Shown: positions 1-7,618, numbered from the stretch's first letter. The stretch: DNA of 26,719 bases from UBA4055 sp036721445 (GCA_036721445.1 DAIMKZ010000023.1:1-26719); one strand, 5' to 3'. A program made the numbers and translations. The notes: generated by a model not told the origin, from the sequence alone.

Positions 1-552
1 AGAATTAAACCATGTGATAAAATTTTTCATCTCTTTCTTTAGTGCGGAAGCCGGAGGAGCCTGAAAATGAACTTTTTCCTTTCCAATCGAGCCCGAAACC
101 ACCTGCATAGGGCCGTTCTCGTCTTTTCTCCATCCGCCTGTCGTTATTTTAAACATCCCGCTCCTGCCTGAAGGGAACAGAGATGAATGCCATCCGAAAA
201 GCCTGTCCTCGGTTAAAGGTTCGTTATATCTCTGTATCGCATCGAGCATCATATCAACAACTCCGTCAACGTTTCTGTCTGATTCTATAAGCCCTGATAT
301 CTCAAGCCCGAGCTTTCTTGCTATTGAAGACCTTACCTGGTCGAAATTGAGAATTTCGCCTTCGATCTCCGTGGATTTTACCACATCGAGAGTCAGAGTT
401 CCGAGCAGAGCTTCAGATCTTAAGCCGAAACCGAGCGATTCCATTTTCCCCAGAAGTTTTCCCTGAAGATTGCGCACAACACTAAGCTGCGTAATAATCC
501 CGTCCGCATCCCAGGTGAAGTCCGGCCATCCTTTATGTTGATATATATACAT
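1..552 (-). CDS. Fic family protein, DUF4172 N-terminus (partial, 3' end outside window)
   Basis: I translated this by hand: 184 codons read without a stop from ATG at 552 to the left edge. Fic proteins transfer AMP, or other phosphate-containing groups, from nucleotides to target hydroxyls. The visible part matches the DUF4172 N-terminus of Fic proteins: YIYQHKGWPDFTWD at 2-15, QGKLLGKMESLGFGLR at 30-45, DQVRSSIARKLGL at 71-83, RLFGWHSSLFPSGRSGM at 117-133, PMQVVSGSIG at 148-157 and KVHFQAPPA at 160-168. S60-xxx-E64-G65 fits the (S/T)xxxE(G/N) inhibitory-helix motif, so the enzyme is probably autoinhibited through its own N-terminal region. The catalytic HPFxxGNGR loop and any C-terminal winged-helix domain lie beyond the edge, so activity cannot be judged. 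The Shine-Dalgarno GGAG sits just upstream, inside a repeated element. The promoter starts almost flush with the prmA stop codon. Confidence 0.9.
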   Translation of the reverse strand, partial: MYIYQHKGWPDFTWDADGIITQLSVVRNLQGKLLGKMESLGFGLRSEALLGTLTLDVVKSTEIEGEILNFDQVRSSIARKLGLEISGLIESDRNVDGVVDMMLDAIQRYNEPLTEDRLFGWHSSLFPSGRSGMFKITTGGWRKDENGPMQVVSGSIGKEKVHFQAPPASALKKEMKNFITWFNS

Positions 553-554
553 GG

Positions 555-601
555 TTATTCTCCGCAATTTTTGCGGTAAATATACGGATTATTCTCCGCA
601 A
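555..601 (-). promoter_or_regulatory. Repeated/palindromic operator-like elements upstream of the fic gene
   Basis: On the plus strand TTATTCTCCGCAA occurs twice, at 555-567 and 589-601, with 34 bases between starts. A reverse-oriented TTGCGG at 571-576 forms CCGCAA-TTT-TTGCGG with the first copy. The distal copy also lies within CGGA-TTATTC-TCCG (585-598), an inverted repeat. Read on the minus strand, the proximal copy contains the fic Shine-Dalgarno (GGAG) and the distal copy occupies the spacer between -35 and -10. That is where a repressor would block both transcription and translation. Fic proteins of this type often carry a C-terminal winged helix, so autoregulation is a reasonable inference, but the binding protein is not shown. 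Confidence 0.6.
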
Positions 602-607
602 ACGCAA
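579..607 (-). promoter_or_regulatory. Putative sigma-70-type promoter of fic
   Basis: On the minus strand, TTGCGT (607-602) is followed after 17 bases by TATATT (584-579). The -35 box lies one base from the prmA stop codon. The operator-like repeat fills the spacer. Confidence 0.55.
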
Positions 608-608
608 C

Positions 609-1472
609 CTAATTCTTCACGAGCCTGATGAGGCACCATTCGTTCTTTTCATAATAGCCGTCAACGATAAGCCCTCCCACTTCGCTGATCCTTTTATACA
701 TCTTCTGATTCTCTTCAACGAGTATGCCTGAAAGTATTATCATCCCGCCCGGTTTGACTATGTGCTTGAATTTTGGCAGAAGCTCCTCGAGTACTGACCT
801 GTTTATATTGGCCAGCACAGTATCGTAAACATTCTCTTTTTCGTAATCAGTTTCAGTGGTGAATTTTGTGTGAATATGCATATCGGCGTGATTTAAATGC
901 GCGTTCTCCTTGCAGTTGTCGTAGCTTTCCTCATCGATATCGACGGCCGTGACGCTCAAAGCTCCCATTTTGACAGCCGCTATCGCGAGTATGCCCGAGC
1001 CTGAACCTGCATCGAATATGGTCGTATCCTTTAGGTCGTGTTTGCTGATCTCCTCCAGCATGAGCTTTGTAGTTTCGTGAGTGCCTGTCCCGAACGCCAT
1101 TTTCGGCTCTATGAGTATCTTTATCTTGTCGGTCTCCACATTCATCCATGCGGGTACGACAAGAAAACTGCCCGCTTCGACAGGCTCGTATGTCTTCTTC
1201 CATTCCTCCCGCCAGTCAGCGTTCGGTATCTTCTCCGATCTCATTTCTGGGACATCTTCTATCCCGTGCTCGTGAAAGAAAAGTTTTATCGAATTTATGA
1301 TCATGAGAGGGTCTTCGTCCTCCTCAAAGAACAGTCTTAATCCGCTGACTTCCTCAAAAGTGGTCTCATCCAGATCTTCAATACCTTTACATCCTATCGT
1401 AAAAGCGAATTCGGTCAGCACGTCCTTCATAATTTCGTCGTTGACATCTATATCTACATAGAACCATTCCAT
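609..1472 (-). CDS. prmA: Ribosomal protein L11 methyltransferase PrmA
   Basis: SAM-dependent methyltransferase that methylates ribosomal protein L11 in the cytoplasm. The 287-residue product is near the usual family length. It shows NADWREEWK at 84-92, the PrmA-specific MAFGTGTHETT at 125-135, the SAM-binding loop DAGSGSGILAIAA at 154-166 (the family usually has DVGTGSG), the acidic residue ending motif II (VDID at 177-180), and LANINRSVLEELLP at 220-233. The open frame extends 15 codons further upstream, but I chose ATG 1472: it begins the conserved MEWFYVDIDV and has GGGAG just ahead of it. The oxidoreductase stop is only one base away and contains this ribosome-binding site, so translation is probably coupled. 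It is the last gene of its operon. Confidence 0.95.
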   Translation of the reverse strand: MEWFYVDIDVNDEIMKDVLTEFAFTIGCKGIEDLDETTFEEVSGLRLFFEEDEDPLMIINSIKLFFHEHGIEDVPEMRSEKIPNADWREEWKKTYEPVEAGSFLVVPAWMNVETDKIKILIEPKMAFGTGTHETTKLMLEEISKHDLKDTTIFDAGSGSGILAIAAVKMGALSVTAVDIDEESYDNCKENAHLNHADMHIHTKFTTETDYEKENVYDTVLANINRSVLEELLPKFKHIVKPGGMIILSGILVEENQKMYKRISEVGGLIVDGYYEKNEWCLIRLVKN

Positions 1473-1473
1473 T

Positions 1474-2457
1474 TTAACTCCCTTTGAACTGATTTGCGAT
1501 CTCGTTGAGTATCTCATCGGCGACTTTAAGAGCCTTTAAACCGTCCTCTCCGGTGACCCTTACTTTGTTTTTCCCCTGTATCGCTTCAACAAAATCCCTG
1601 TTCTCCTCCAAAAGCGCGTTGATCTCGATCTTATCACGCTTTGAGTAAATTATCTTCTTATTTACATGATCGAGGTTCGCAACAGCCATTCCGTCGGTGA
1701 CCTGAGCATCTGTGTCGGCCAGGTAGAAAATGTCCGCTATGCCGGTATCGAGGTCGAGGGAGAGGTATTTGTGCTCTTGGAATATTCTGAACTTCCGCAT
1801 TTTCTTAAGGCTCATCCTTGAGGCTGTAAGATTGGCGACCGCACCGTTTTTGAACTTGATCCTGACGTTGGCGATATCGGTCGTGTCAGTTACGACTGCA
1901 ACACCCGCGGCGTCGATCCTTTCAATATCCGACTTGATCAGACTGAGTATAAGATCGATATCGTGGATCATGAGGTCTAAAACGACCGAAACATCAGCCC
2001 CCCTGGGATTGAACGAAGCCAGACGGTGCGCCTCAATGAACTTTGGTTCTATTGCAAAATTCTTGAGCTGGTTGAAAGCGGGGTTGTAGCGCTCGATCTG
2101 CCCGACCTGGATAATAAGTCCCTTATCCTTCGCGAGAGCGACAAGTTCCTCACCCTGAGCGACGGTCGCCGTGATCGGCTTTTCAATAAAAACGTTCTTC
2201 CCTGCTTCAAGGCACTTCTTCGCTACATCGTAATGCCCCTGCGTAGCGACCGCCACGACCACGCCATCAACGAGCGGCAGCATGTCCTCCAGTTTATCAA
2301 AAGCTTTACAGCTAAACTGTTCTGAAGCCGCTTTTGCAGCCTCAGGATTTATATCATACACTCCGATAAGTTCCGAAATATCCGGCAGCATCGTATGCAT
2401 TTTAGTGTGCAGTTTGCCAAGGTGTCCGCATCCCGCAACTCCGATCCTTGTTTTCAT
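1474..2457 (-). CDS. Gfo/Idh/MocA family NAD(P)-dependent oxidoreductase (possibly GnnA-like)
   Basis: A 327-residue cytoplasmic dehydrogenase with an N-terminal Rossmann fold (GVAGCGHLGKLH at 6-17), the family signature EKP at 92-94, and the catalytic-region motif IHDIDLILSLI at 164-174. VGQIERYNPAF (118-128) and ASRMSLKKMRKFRIFQ resemble the subgroup that includes the UDP-GlcNAc 3-dehydrogenase GnnA, which acts with GnnB to make the diamino sugar of some lipid A. That assignment is tentative: no gnnB or lpx gene is in the window, and Gfo/Idh/MocA substrates are hard to predict. The start follows the protease stop by 8 bases, with AAGGA before it. Cotranscription with a secreted protease and T9SS-type protein is compatible with an envelope role. 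Confidence 0.85.
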   Translation of the reverse strand: MKTRIGVAGCGHLGKLHTKMHTMLPDISELIGVYDINPEAAKAASEQFSCKAFDKLEDMLPLVDGVVVAVATQGHYDVAKKCLEAGKNVFIEKPITATVAQGEELVALAKDKGLIIQVGQIERYNPAFNQLKNFAIEPKFIEAHRLASFNPRGADVSVVLDLMIHDIDLILSLIKSDIERIDAAGVAVVTDTTDIANVRIKFKNGAVANLTASRMSLKKMRKFRIFQEHKYLSLDLDTGIADIFYLADTDAQVTDGMAVANLDHVNKKIIYSKRDKIEINALLEENRDFVEAIQGKNKVRVTGEDGLKALKVADEILNEIANQFKGS

Positions 2458-2465
2458 GATCTTCC

Positions 2466-4127
2466 TTATTTCATTTCCTGATTCGACGCTTTTATATAAT
2501 AGAATTTCTTTGTAGCTGATGTTACACTAATATCATAGCTCGTCTGATCCGTTGTTGTGAGGTAAGTAAAGCCCGAATAAGGGTCGTCGGAGTGATAGAC
2601 GAGGTATGAGAGCGCGTTCGTTACGGCTGACCATGACACAGTGAGGGTGCTTCCCGCTACCGAAGTTGTCACATTCTGCGGATCGGCGAGATGAACATAG
2701 TTCACGGCGGCGAGCGCATCGATAAGTCCCCAGCCGTACCTCGTGCTGTCCGGGTCCGATGCTCTGTCCGCTGTCATCATAAGCGCTTCGCGCACGTCCA
2801 TGTTCGTCCAGTCGGGATGAGCGGACAGTAGCAGGCAGGACACGCCTGCGACCAGCGGCGTCGCGAACGAAGTGCCCGATCCGGTGCCGTATCCGTCCGT
2901 CGAATAATTCGCGTTATAGTCGCTCACTCCTCTCGCGACTACCTCCGGTTTTATCCTCTGGTCATAAGACGGGCCGTAGGATGATGACGACGCGATAGTA
3001 CCGTTCAGGTCCACCGAGCCGACCGAGATTATGCTGTCGGCATCAGCCGGGGCGGAAAGATAGTGCCATGCGCTCGTACCTGAATTCCCCATGGCGTTGC
3101 AGACTGTGACACCGAGAAACGCGGCGTATTTTGCGCCGAGCGTGCAGACCGCTGTCTGACCGTCCATATCCTCATAAGTATAATTGTCTAAAGGATCGTC
3201 GAATTCGGAATACCCCAGCGATATGGACGCTACATCGGCGCCCCGGGCTTCGCCCCACTCCAGCGCGGCGACCATCCTGTCCTCCTCGACAATTCCCTCG
3301 TTCACATAATCCTCTGTCTTTGCGAGGAGGAAATCCGATCCGTAGGCCGGTCCCACAAAAGTGCCCGGATCGTATCCCGCCGCGATCGACCAGCAGCTTG
3401 TCCCGTGGCTTTCCTGATATGTAATGACATCATTTGCGTCATAGCTCACATTACCGTCATTGAAAATAAAATCCCACTCGTCTACCACGGTCTGGCTGTC
3501 AAAAGCAGGATGGGTCTTCTTGAACCCCGTGTCAATGATAAGCAGCCTTACCCCCTGGCCTGTATGACCGAGAGCGTGAACTGCGGGCACATTTATCTGG
3601 TTCACCTGATCGTAAGTCAGATTATAGAAAGTATCTTTCGACCCTCCGATTCCTGTTTCCTGCTTAATTTCGGGATATTTTCCCTTTTTCGGCAGAATAT
3701 CGATGTACCTCACGAAATCCAGTTTCGATATCTCAAGAGCTTTTTCCGCGCTTATTTCGGCAGATACGAAATTGAACCACTTAGATACCGCTCTCACCTT
3801 CTCCAGTCCGAGCTTTTCGATATATGCTTCGTTGACAGGCAGATCGGATAACATGATCAGATTGTTTTCACGCTTGAACGTTCTTGCTCTTCTCCTGATC
3901 GTCTTTTCATCGAGCTTTACCGAGCTTAAAGCCTGTTCATAGACTTTCTGGTCGAATACATTTTTATCTGTAAAATAAATTACAAATCCCCTCGTTTCTT
4001 TGGTATCGGAATTTATAAAACTATCGGCATTTTTCGAGAATTTATTCTCCTTTGGCGGAGTGTAGAATTCTGCTGCCTCAAGGCTTGCTGTGATTACCAT
4101 AAATATTAAAATATTGATAAGTTTCAT
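2466..4127 (-). CDS. Secreted S8 (subtilisin-like) serine protease with C-terminal fibronectin III-like domain
   Basis: A 553-residue exported endopeptidase. A signal peptide occupies about 1-19. A probable I9-like prodomain (roughly 45-145) precedes the catalytic domain. The triad is Asp199 in LLIIDTGF, His241 in ESHGTSCWS and Ser420 in GTGSGTSFATP, with Asn348 (NAMGNSG) as the likely oxyanion residue, so the enzyme should be active. Residues from about 480 to the end (VTTSVAGSTLTVSWSAV onward) look like one fibronectin type III domain. Unlike its neighbour it has no obvious T9SS sorting domain, ending NQEMK, so it may be periplasmic or use another route. An excellent Shine-Dalgarno (AAGGAGGT) overlaps the stop region of the upstream T9SS-type gene, 9 bases away. 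The substrate is unknown. Confidence 0.95.
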   Translation of the reverse strand: MKLINILIFMVITASLEAAEFYTPPKENKFSKNADSFINSDTKETRGFVIYFTDKNVFDQKVYEQALSSVKLDEKTIRRRARTFKRENNLIMLSDLPVNEAYIEKLGLEKVRAVSKWFNFVSAEISAEKALEISKLDFVRYIDILPKKGKYPEIKQETGIGGSKDTFYNLTYDQVNQINVPAVHALGHTGQGVRLLIIDTGFKKTHPAFDSQTVVDEWDFIFNDGNVSYDANDVITYQESHGTSCWSIAAGYDPGTFVGPAYGSDFLLAKTEDYVNEGIVEEDRMVAALEWGEARGADVASISLGYSEFDDPLDNYTYEDMDGQTAVCTLGAKYAAFLGVTVCNAMGNSGTSAWHYLSAPADADSIISVGSVDLNGTIASSSSYGPSYDQRIKPEVVARGVSDYNANYSTDGYGTGSGTSFATPLVAGVSCLLLSAHPDWTNMDVREALMMTADRASDPDSTRYGWGLIDALAAVNYVHLADPQNVTTSVAGSTLTVSWSAVTNALSYLVYHSDDPYSGFTYLTTTDQTSYDISVTSATKKFYYIKASNQEMK

Positions 4128-4136
4128 ATTACCTCC

Positions 4137-5309
4137 TTATTTCAGGTAAAGCATCCTGTTCGAACCTGCCCTTATCCCGTCTATCTGAAGCTCGTAATAA
4201 TATACTCCCGAATTAATACCCGAAGCGTCGAATGTTACAGAGTGGCTTCCTCTTCCAAAATTCTTACTTATCAGGCTTTTAACGAATTCGCCTTTTGAAT
4301 TATACACACTGATCTGCGCATTTCCCGGCTCCCGCATAGTCCAGCTGATTAAGGTTGCTCCGTTGAATGGATTGGGATAATTCATTATCAGATCGAATGA
4401 CTTTTCTGATGAAATTGTTTCTTCTATGCCTGATGTGTTTTTGACTAAAAGCCTGATATACCATGCCCCTGCATAATCCGCTGAAATATCCTCAGGATGA
4501 ACCCAGAGAGAATCTTCTCCGACCGGATATATCCATGTTTGATCGCTGTTCCCCGCCGGGTCCATAGACATGAAGTTCGCTGTCGTTTTAAAAACCACCG
4601 CTATGCTTCCCGTCAGCGTGTCCGTGAGATTTTCGATGTAAGTGGCGTTACCTCCTTTGAAACTCTTTGTACCTGAATAGTAAGCGAATCCTGTATCGAC
4701 TGGTACTGTCTCAAAAGGCACTATTTTCCATTCCGCTACTCCGTCCCAGGCGTATCCGAATTCGATCTCTCTCAGTTCATAAATTGTACTTCCGAGACTG
4801 AAGTTAATTGCGGCTGTCCATTCCTCAACTCCGTTGCCGAATGAGTTTGACGGATCGAAACTGTACGCGGTACCCCACTCAATAAATTCACTGGCGGGAT
4901 CATCCACTTTAACTGTAAGTGTATCCGACGCGCTCCCGAATTCTGTATTGACCTTCACTGAGACTTGCGCCGAACCGAAAACGGTTTTTGATATCAGGTC
5001 GAGATAGATTTTTCCGGTACTTTCATTATATGTCAGATTTCCTGTAACTATTGAATTATTGCTGGAAATGGGAAAAGGATCAAAAGAAAAAGCGACAGTG
5101 TCGGGATTTGTTGTGAAAACATCAGTAATATCAATAGTTTTTGTCTCCGAAGGCCCCATTCTGACATCGGGTATCGGGTTCTCCACCCAGACCGTTCCGG
5201 AATCTTGCTTCGCCCGGTTATGTTCCAGTTCGGAAAGTTTATAGAATTCCGTCGGAAAAAGTACTGTGCTTATGGTGATGATAAAGAATATGATGCTTTT
5301 AAAGTTCAA
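4137..5309 (-). CDS. Secreted protein with Ig-like domain and T9SS type A sorting domain
   Basis: A 390-residue exported protein of unknown function. It has a signal peptide at about 1-20, an Ig/cadherin-like beta domain at about 38-137 (ending SDTLTVKVDD), an unassigned beta-rich middle at 140-300, and a C-terminal domain from about 308 beginning MNYPNPFNGATLISW and ending YYYELQIDGIRAGSNRMLYLK-like sequence at 370-390. NYPNPFN plus the closing strand pattern is typical of type IX secretion sorting domains in the FCB group, so the protein is probably secreted or surface-attached after CTD removal. The codon at 5309 is TTG, not ATG. It is preferred because it starts directly at the basic/hydrophobic signal peptide, with a weak GGGGT upstream. 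It is the first gene of the operon that continues into the protease, oxidoreductase and prmA. Confidence 0.85.
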   Translation of the reverse strand: MNFKSIIFFIITISTVLFPTEFYKLSELEHNRAKQDSGTVWVENPIPDVRMGPSETKTIDITDVFTTNPDTVAFSFDPFPISSNNSIVTGNLTYNESTGKIYLDLISKTVFGSAQVSVKVNTEFGSASDTLTVKVDDPASEFIEWGTAYSFDPSNSFGNGVEEWTAAINFSLGSTIYELREIEFGYAWDGVAEWKIVPFETVPVDTGFAYYSGTKSFKGGNATYIENLTDTLTGSIAVVFKTTANFMSMDPAGNSDQTWIYPVGEDSLWVHPEDISADYAGAWYIRLLVKNTSGIEETISSEKSFDLIMNYPNPFNGATLISWTMREPGNAQISVYNSKGEFVKSLISKNFGRGSHSVTFDASGINSGVYYYELQIDGIRAGSNRMLYLK

Positions 5310-5338
5310 GAATGACCCCGCGATTTTCTTACATTAAC

Positions 5339-5367
5339 ATTATACGCAAAATCTGACGAAATCACAA
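5339..5367 (-). promoter_or_regulatory. Sigma-70-type promoter for the T9SS-protein/protease/prmA operon
   Basis: On the minus strand, TTGTGA (5367-5362) and a perfect TATAAT (5344-5339) are separated by 17 bases. Transcription would start near 5332, about 22 bases before the TTG start codon at 5309. It lies back to back with the tRNA promoter. Confidence 0.75.
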
Positions 5368-5376
5368 GATTATAAG

Positions 5377-5405
5377 TTGACAAATCTTATCAAAATAATT
5401 ATCTT
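5377..5405 (+). promoter_or_regulatory. Promoter of tRNA-Leu
   Basis: Perfect -35 TTGACA (5377-5382), 17-base spacer, -10 TATCTT (5400-5405). This places the transcript start a few bases ahead of the tRNA at 5421. Confidence 0.75.
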
Positions 5406-5420
5406 GCCGTTTCGAAAATT

Positions 5421-5506
5421 GCCTTGGTGGCGGAATTGGCAGACGCACTGGACTCAAAATCCAGCGGGGCTCAAACCCCGTACCGGTTCGACCCCGGTCC
5501 GAGGCA
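5421..5506 (+). tRNA. tRNA-Leu, anticodon CAA
   Basis: This is a class II tRNA of 86 bases. The acceptor arm GCCTTGG (5421-5427) pairs with CCGAGGC (5499-5505), including one G-U pair, with discriminator A at 5506. The anticodon stem CTGGA/TCCAG encloses the loop CTCAAAA, giving anticodon CAA, which reads UUG leucine codons. The long variable arm GGGGCTCAAACCCC is typical of leucine tRNA. The T arm is ACCGG-TTCGACC-CCGGT (5482-5498). The 3' CCA is not encoded and must be added by a nucleotidyltransferase. Confidence 0.97.
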
Positions 5507-5592
5507 CAAACATTAAAATTTTCAATAATATATTCAATTAATCATATTTTTGCGCAATATTTTTGTTTATATTCCAAACCGTTGAGGAGTCA

Positions 5593-6282
5593 ATGGAAAC
5601 ATTTTACATACATACTGATATACAAAAGGGTATTTTTGTATCAATTACCGACCCTAACGAGACACTTCACGCCTGTATGAGCCTCAGGATAAAACCGGGC
5701 GAAATGGTGGATGTGATAAACGGAAAAGGGGACCGGTACAGAGCGGAAGTACTCGAATGTAATAAAAAACAGCTCGTTCTTATGCCGCTCGAGAAAGAAG
5801 ATCGGGATTCTGAATATTCAGCTGTCAGACTTACTGTTGCAGTTTCTCTGCTGAACAAAAACTCAAAGATGAAGCTTCTAATGGAGAAACTGACTGAACT
5901 CGGTATAAGGGGGTTCATACCCTTTATCTCAGACAGGACTTCTTTTCCGAAGATGAAAACAGAATCCCTCAGGCCGTCTATGATCTCGGCTTTAAAGCAG
6001 TGCGGGGGAAGCTTAGATGTTAAGATCTGGGATACTCTTAAATTCAAGGATATTACGGAACTTGGGGGTTTTGACGGAAAGTATTTTTCGGATATGACCG
6101 GAGATGAACTTAGGATCAGAAAAGAAGGAAATATTCTCGCCGTTGTGGGTCCTGAGGGGGGATTTACTTCTGACGAGAAGAAATTAATGATAAAAGCGGG
6201 TTTTGCGCCCATAAAACTTAACAAACGGACTTTGAGGGCGGAAACTGCTGCTATCGTTACCGCTTCAAAATTTTTGGACTGA
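5593..6282 (+). CDS. rsmE: 16S rRNA (uracil-1498-N3)-methyltransferase RsmE
   Basis: SPOUT-family methyltransferase that methylates N3 of U1498 in 16S rRNA. The product is 229 residues, slightly short of the common length near 240. The N-terminal PUA-like domain includes VINGKGDRYRAEV at 41-53. The knotted SAM-binding C-terminus carries LAVVGPEGGFTSDE at 182-195 and LNKRTLRAETAAI at 209-221, matching the family's GPEGG and LG.RILR.ETA motifs. I chose ATG 5593 rather than a codon ten residues upstream because TGAGGAG lies 3 to 9 bases before it and the homologous part starts here. A TATATT at 5568-5573 may be its -10 box, without a convincing -35. It is followed after 11 bases by the DUF1858 gene. 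Confidence 0.93.
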   Translation: METFYIHTDIQKGIFVSITDPNETLHACMSLRIKPGEMVDVINGKGDRYRAEVLECNKKQLVLMPLEKEDRDSEYSAVRLTVAVSLLNKNSKMKLLMEKLTELGIRGFIPFISDRTSFPKMKTESLRPSMISALKQCGGSLDVKIWDTLKFKDITELGGFDGKYFSDMTGDELRIRKEGNILAVVGPEGGFTSDEKKLMIKAGFAPIKLNKRTLRAETAAIVTASKFLD

Positions 6283-6293
6283 AGGAGGAGTAT

Positions 6294-6503
6294 ATGTGCG
6301 GTGTATCGAAAAATGACCTCATTCTCAACATTTTCAAAAAATGTCCTTCCGCAAGGAGGTATTTTATTAAAAAAAGTATGCGGTGCCCCGCCTGCGAGCT
6401 CAACAGGTTCGCCACAGTGGAGGAGTGCTGCAAGAACCATAAAGTTAAAGATATTGACAATTTTGTCAGAGAGTTGAATAAATTCAGTGAAGCTGCGGTG
6501 TAA
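6294..6503 (+). CDS. Small DUF1858 domain protein
   Basis: A 69-residue cytoplasmic protein made of a single domain. DLILNIFKKCPSARRYFIKK (8-27), RCPACE (30-35) and TVEECCKNHKVKDIDNFVRE (41-60) reproduce the DUF1858 pattern, in which a cysteine pair follows the second helix. DUF1858 also forms the N-terminus of the ScdA/RIC iron-sulfur repair family and of hybrid-cluster-associated proteins, so a redox or metal-related role is possible but unproven. It has a strong GAAGGAGGAG ribosome-binding site. Its stop codon is immediately followed, without a gap, by the start of the squalene synthase-like gene, so the two are likely translationally coupled. Confidence 0.8.
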   Translation: MCGVSKNDLILNIFKKCPSARRYFIKKSMRCPACELNRFATVEECCKNHKVKDIDNFVRELNKFSEAAV

Positions 6504-7523
6504 ATGGATAAACAGTATTACGGAACAGAATTCGCAGAAAAAAGAAATATCTGGCTGAAAGAAGTTTCCAGGACGTTCTACCCGTCCATTAAGATCCTTC
6601 CGAAAGACCTTCATTTCTATGTCGGGCATTCCTATCTTATCTGCCGTCTGCTTGACACTCTGGAGGATGCTTACGATATCACGGTCGAAAAAAAGAAGGA
6701 AGCCCTTCATCAGGCGGTATTAAGCATCAGAGATCATTCGTACTTTCCTGTAAACAACAATATATTTGCAGAAATATCTTCGACTTCAGACATTAAACCT
6801 TTTGAAAAAGTGATACTTGAGAACGCTTTTGAGGTTTTTGAATGCCTCGATACTTTTCCCGATATCGTTAAGTCTGACATACGCGACTGGACGACTGAAA
6901 TGGCTGACGGCATGAAGAAATACGCTTTCGGGTCTGATAATCCCAAGGTGCAGCTGGCAAACATGGATGAACTTGAGGAATACACTTACTATGTCGCCGG
7001 GACAGTAGGGGAGCTTCTGTCCAGAATGTTCACTATGGAACATTTTAAAGTTCCTGAAAAAGGAAGCGAAGTCATGTTCGAGAACGGAGTGTCGTTCGGA
7101 AAGGCTCTGCAGTATGTGAACATAATCAAGGACTCAAGAGAGGATTTTACTGAAGGCAGGTGTTTTATTCCGGCCGACCTTCTGAATAAGTACGGAATTA
7201 CACTGGAAGAATTTTTTAAAAGTGAAAAAATTCCTCAGATAAAAGCGGTTTACAGTGAACTCATAAGCAGAGCCGAAGAACATTTAAAAGCGGCTGTCAA
7301 ATATATCGAAGCAGTTCCGGTAAGACTGTGGAGGATAAGGCTTTTCTGCATCTGGCCCGTCGTCCTGGCAGTCGCCACAATCAACGGCATAAAACGCGAT
7401 CTCGATATTTTTATAAATAACAACCAGACCTACAAGATCACAAGAAAAGAAGTCAAAAAACTGCTGTTCAAGGGATATTTAGCCGCATTCTCGAATTGGT
7501 ATTTTATAAAACTCCTTGGCTGA
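6504..7523 (+). CDS. Squalene/phytoene synthase family protein
   Basis: A 339-residue prenyl synthase that should join two isoprenyl diphosphates head to head. Both metal-binding aspartate motifs are present: DTLED at 51-55 and DSRED at 210-214 within YVNIIKDSREDFTEGRCFIP. VSRTFYPSI (21-29) and YYVAGTVGELLSRMF (162-176) also fit the family. A hydrophobic helix VRLWRIRLFCIWPVVLAVAT, near 272-291, and the following KITRKEVKKLL resemble squalene synthases more than phytoene synthases. No phytoene desaturase, HpnE, squalene cyclase or IPP pathway gene is nearby, so the final product is undetermined. There is no good Shine-Dalgarno; translation is probably coupled to the upstream gene, whose TAA directly precedes this ATG. 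Confidence 0.88.
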   Translation: MDKQYYGTEFAEKRNIWLKEVSRTFYPSIKILPKDLHFYVGHSYLICRLLDTLEDAYDITVEKKKEALHQAVLSIRDHSYFPVNNNIFAEISSTSDIKPFEKVILENAFEVFECLDTFPDIVKSDIRDWTTEMADGMKKYAFGSDNPKVQLANMDELEEYTYYVAGTVGELLSRMFTMEHFKVPEKGSEVMFENGVSFGKALQYVNIIKDSREDFTEGRCFIPADLLNKYGITLEEFFKSEKIPQIKAVYSELISRAEEHLKAAVKYIEAVPVRLWRIRLFCIWPVVLAVATINGIKRDLDIFINNNQTYKITRKEVKKLLFKGYLAAFSNWYFIKLLG

Positions 7524-7549
7524 CAGAAGCTGTGTAAACTTAATATCGT

Positions 7550-7577
7550 TTGACTTTTATCACAAATTTGTTATATT
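7550..7577 (+). promoter_or_regulatory. Promoter of the pyrD-to-barrel operon
   Basis: TTGACT (7550-7555), 16-base spacer, TATATT (7572-7577), predicting a start near 7584. It is the only clear promoter I see ahead of nine tightly spaced plus-strand genes. Confidence 0.65.
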
Positions 7578-7618
7578 TCAAGCTTTATAATTAATTATGC
7601 ATTATGGAACGCGTGTTA

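Noticed and set aside
3405..3851. A 148-codon plus-strand frame inside the protease gene
   Set aside because: It is antisense to the catalytic domain and prodomain of an intact S8 protease and has no ribosome-binding site.
5507..5592. Terminator or small RNA between tRNA-Leu and rsmE
   Set aside because: The gap is AT-rich, with no stable GC hairpin. I see only a possible TATATT -10 box at 5568.
5667..6710. A 347-codon open frame on the minus strand
   Set aside because: It lies antisense to rsmE, the DUF1858 gene and the squalene synthase start, all of which have clear family motifs and ribosome-binding sites. Its translation shows no recognisable motif.
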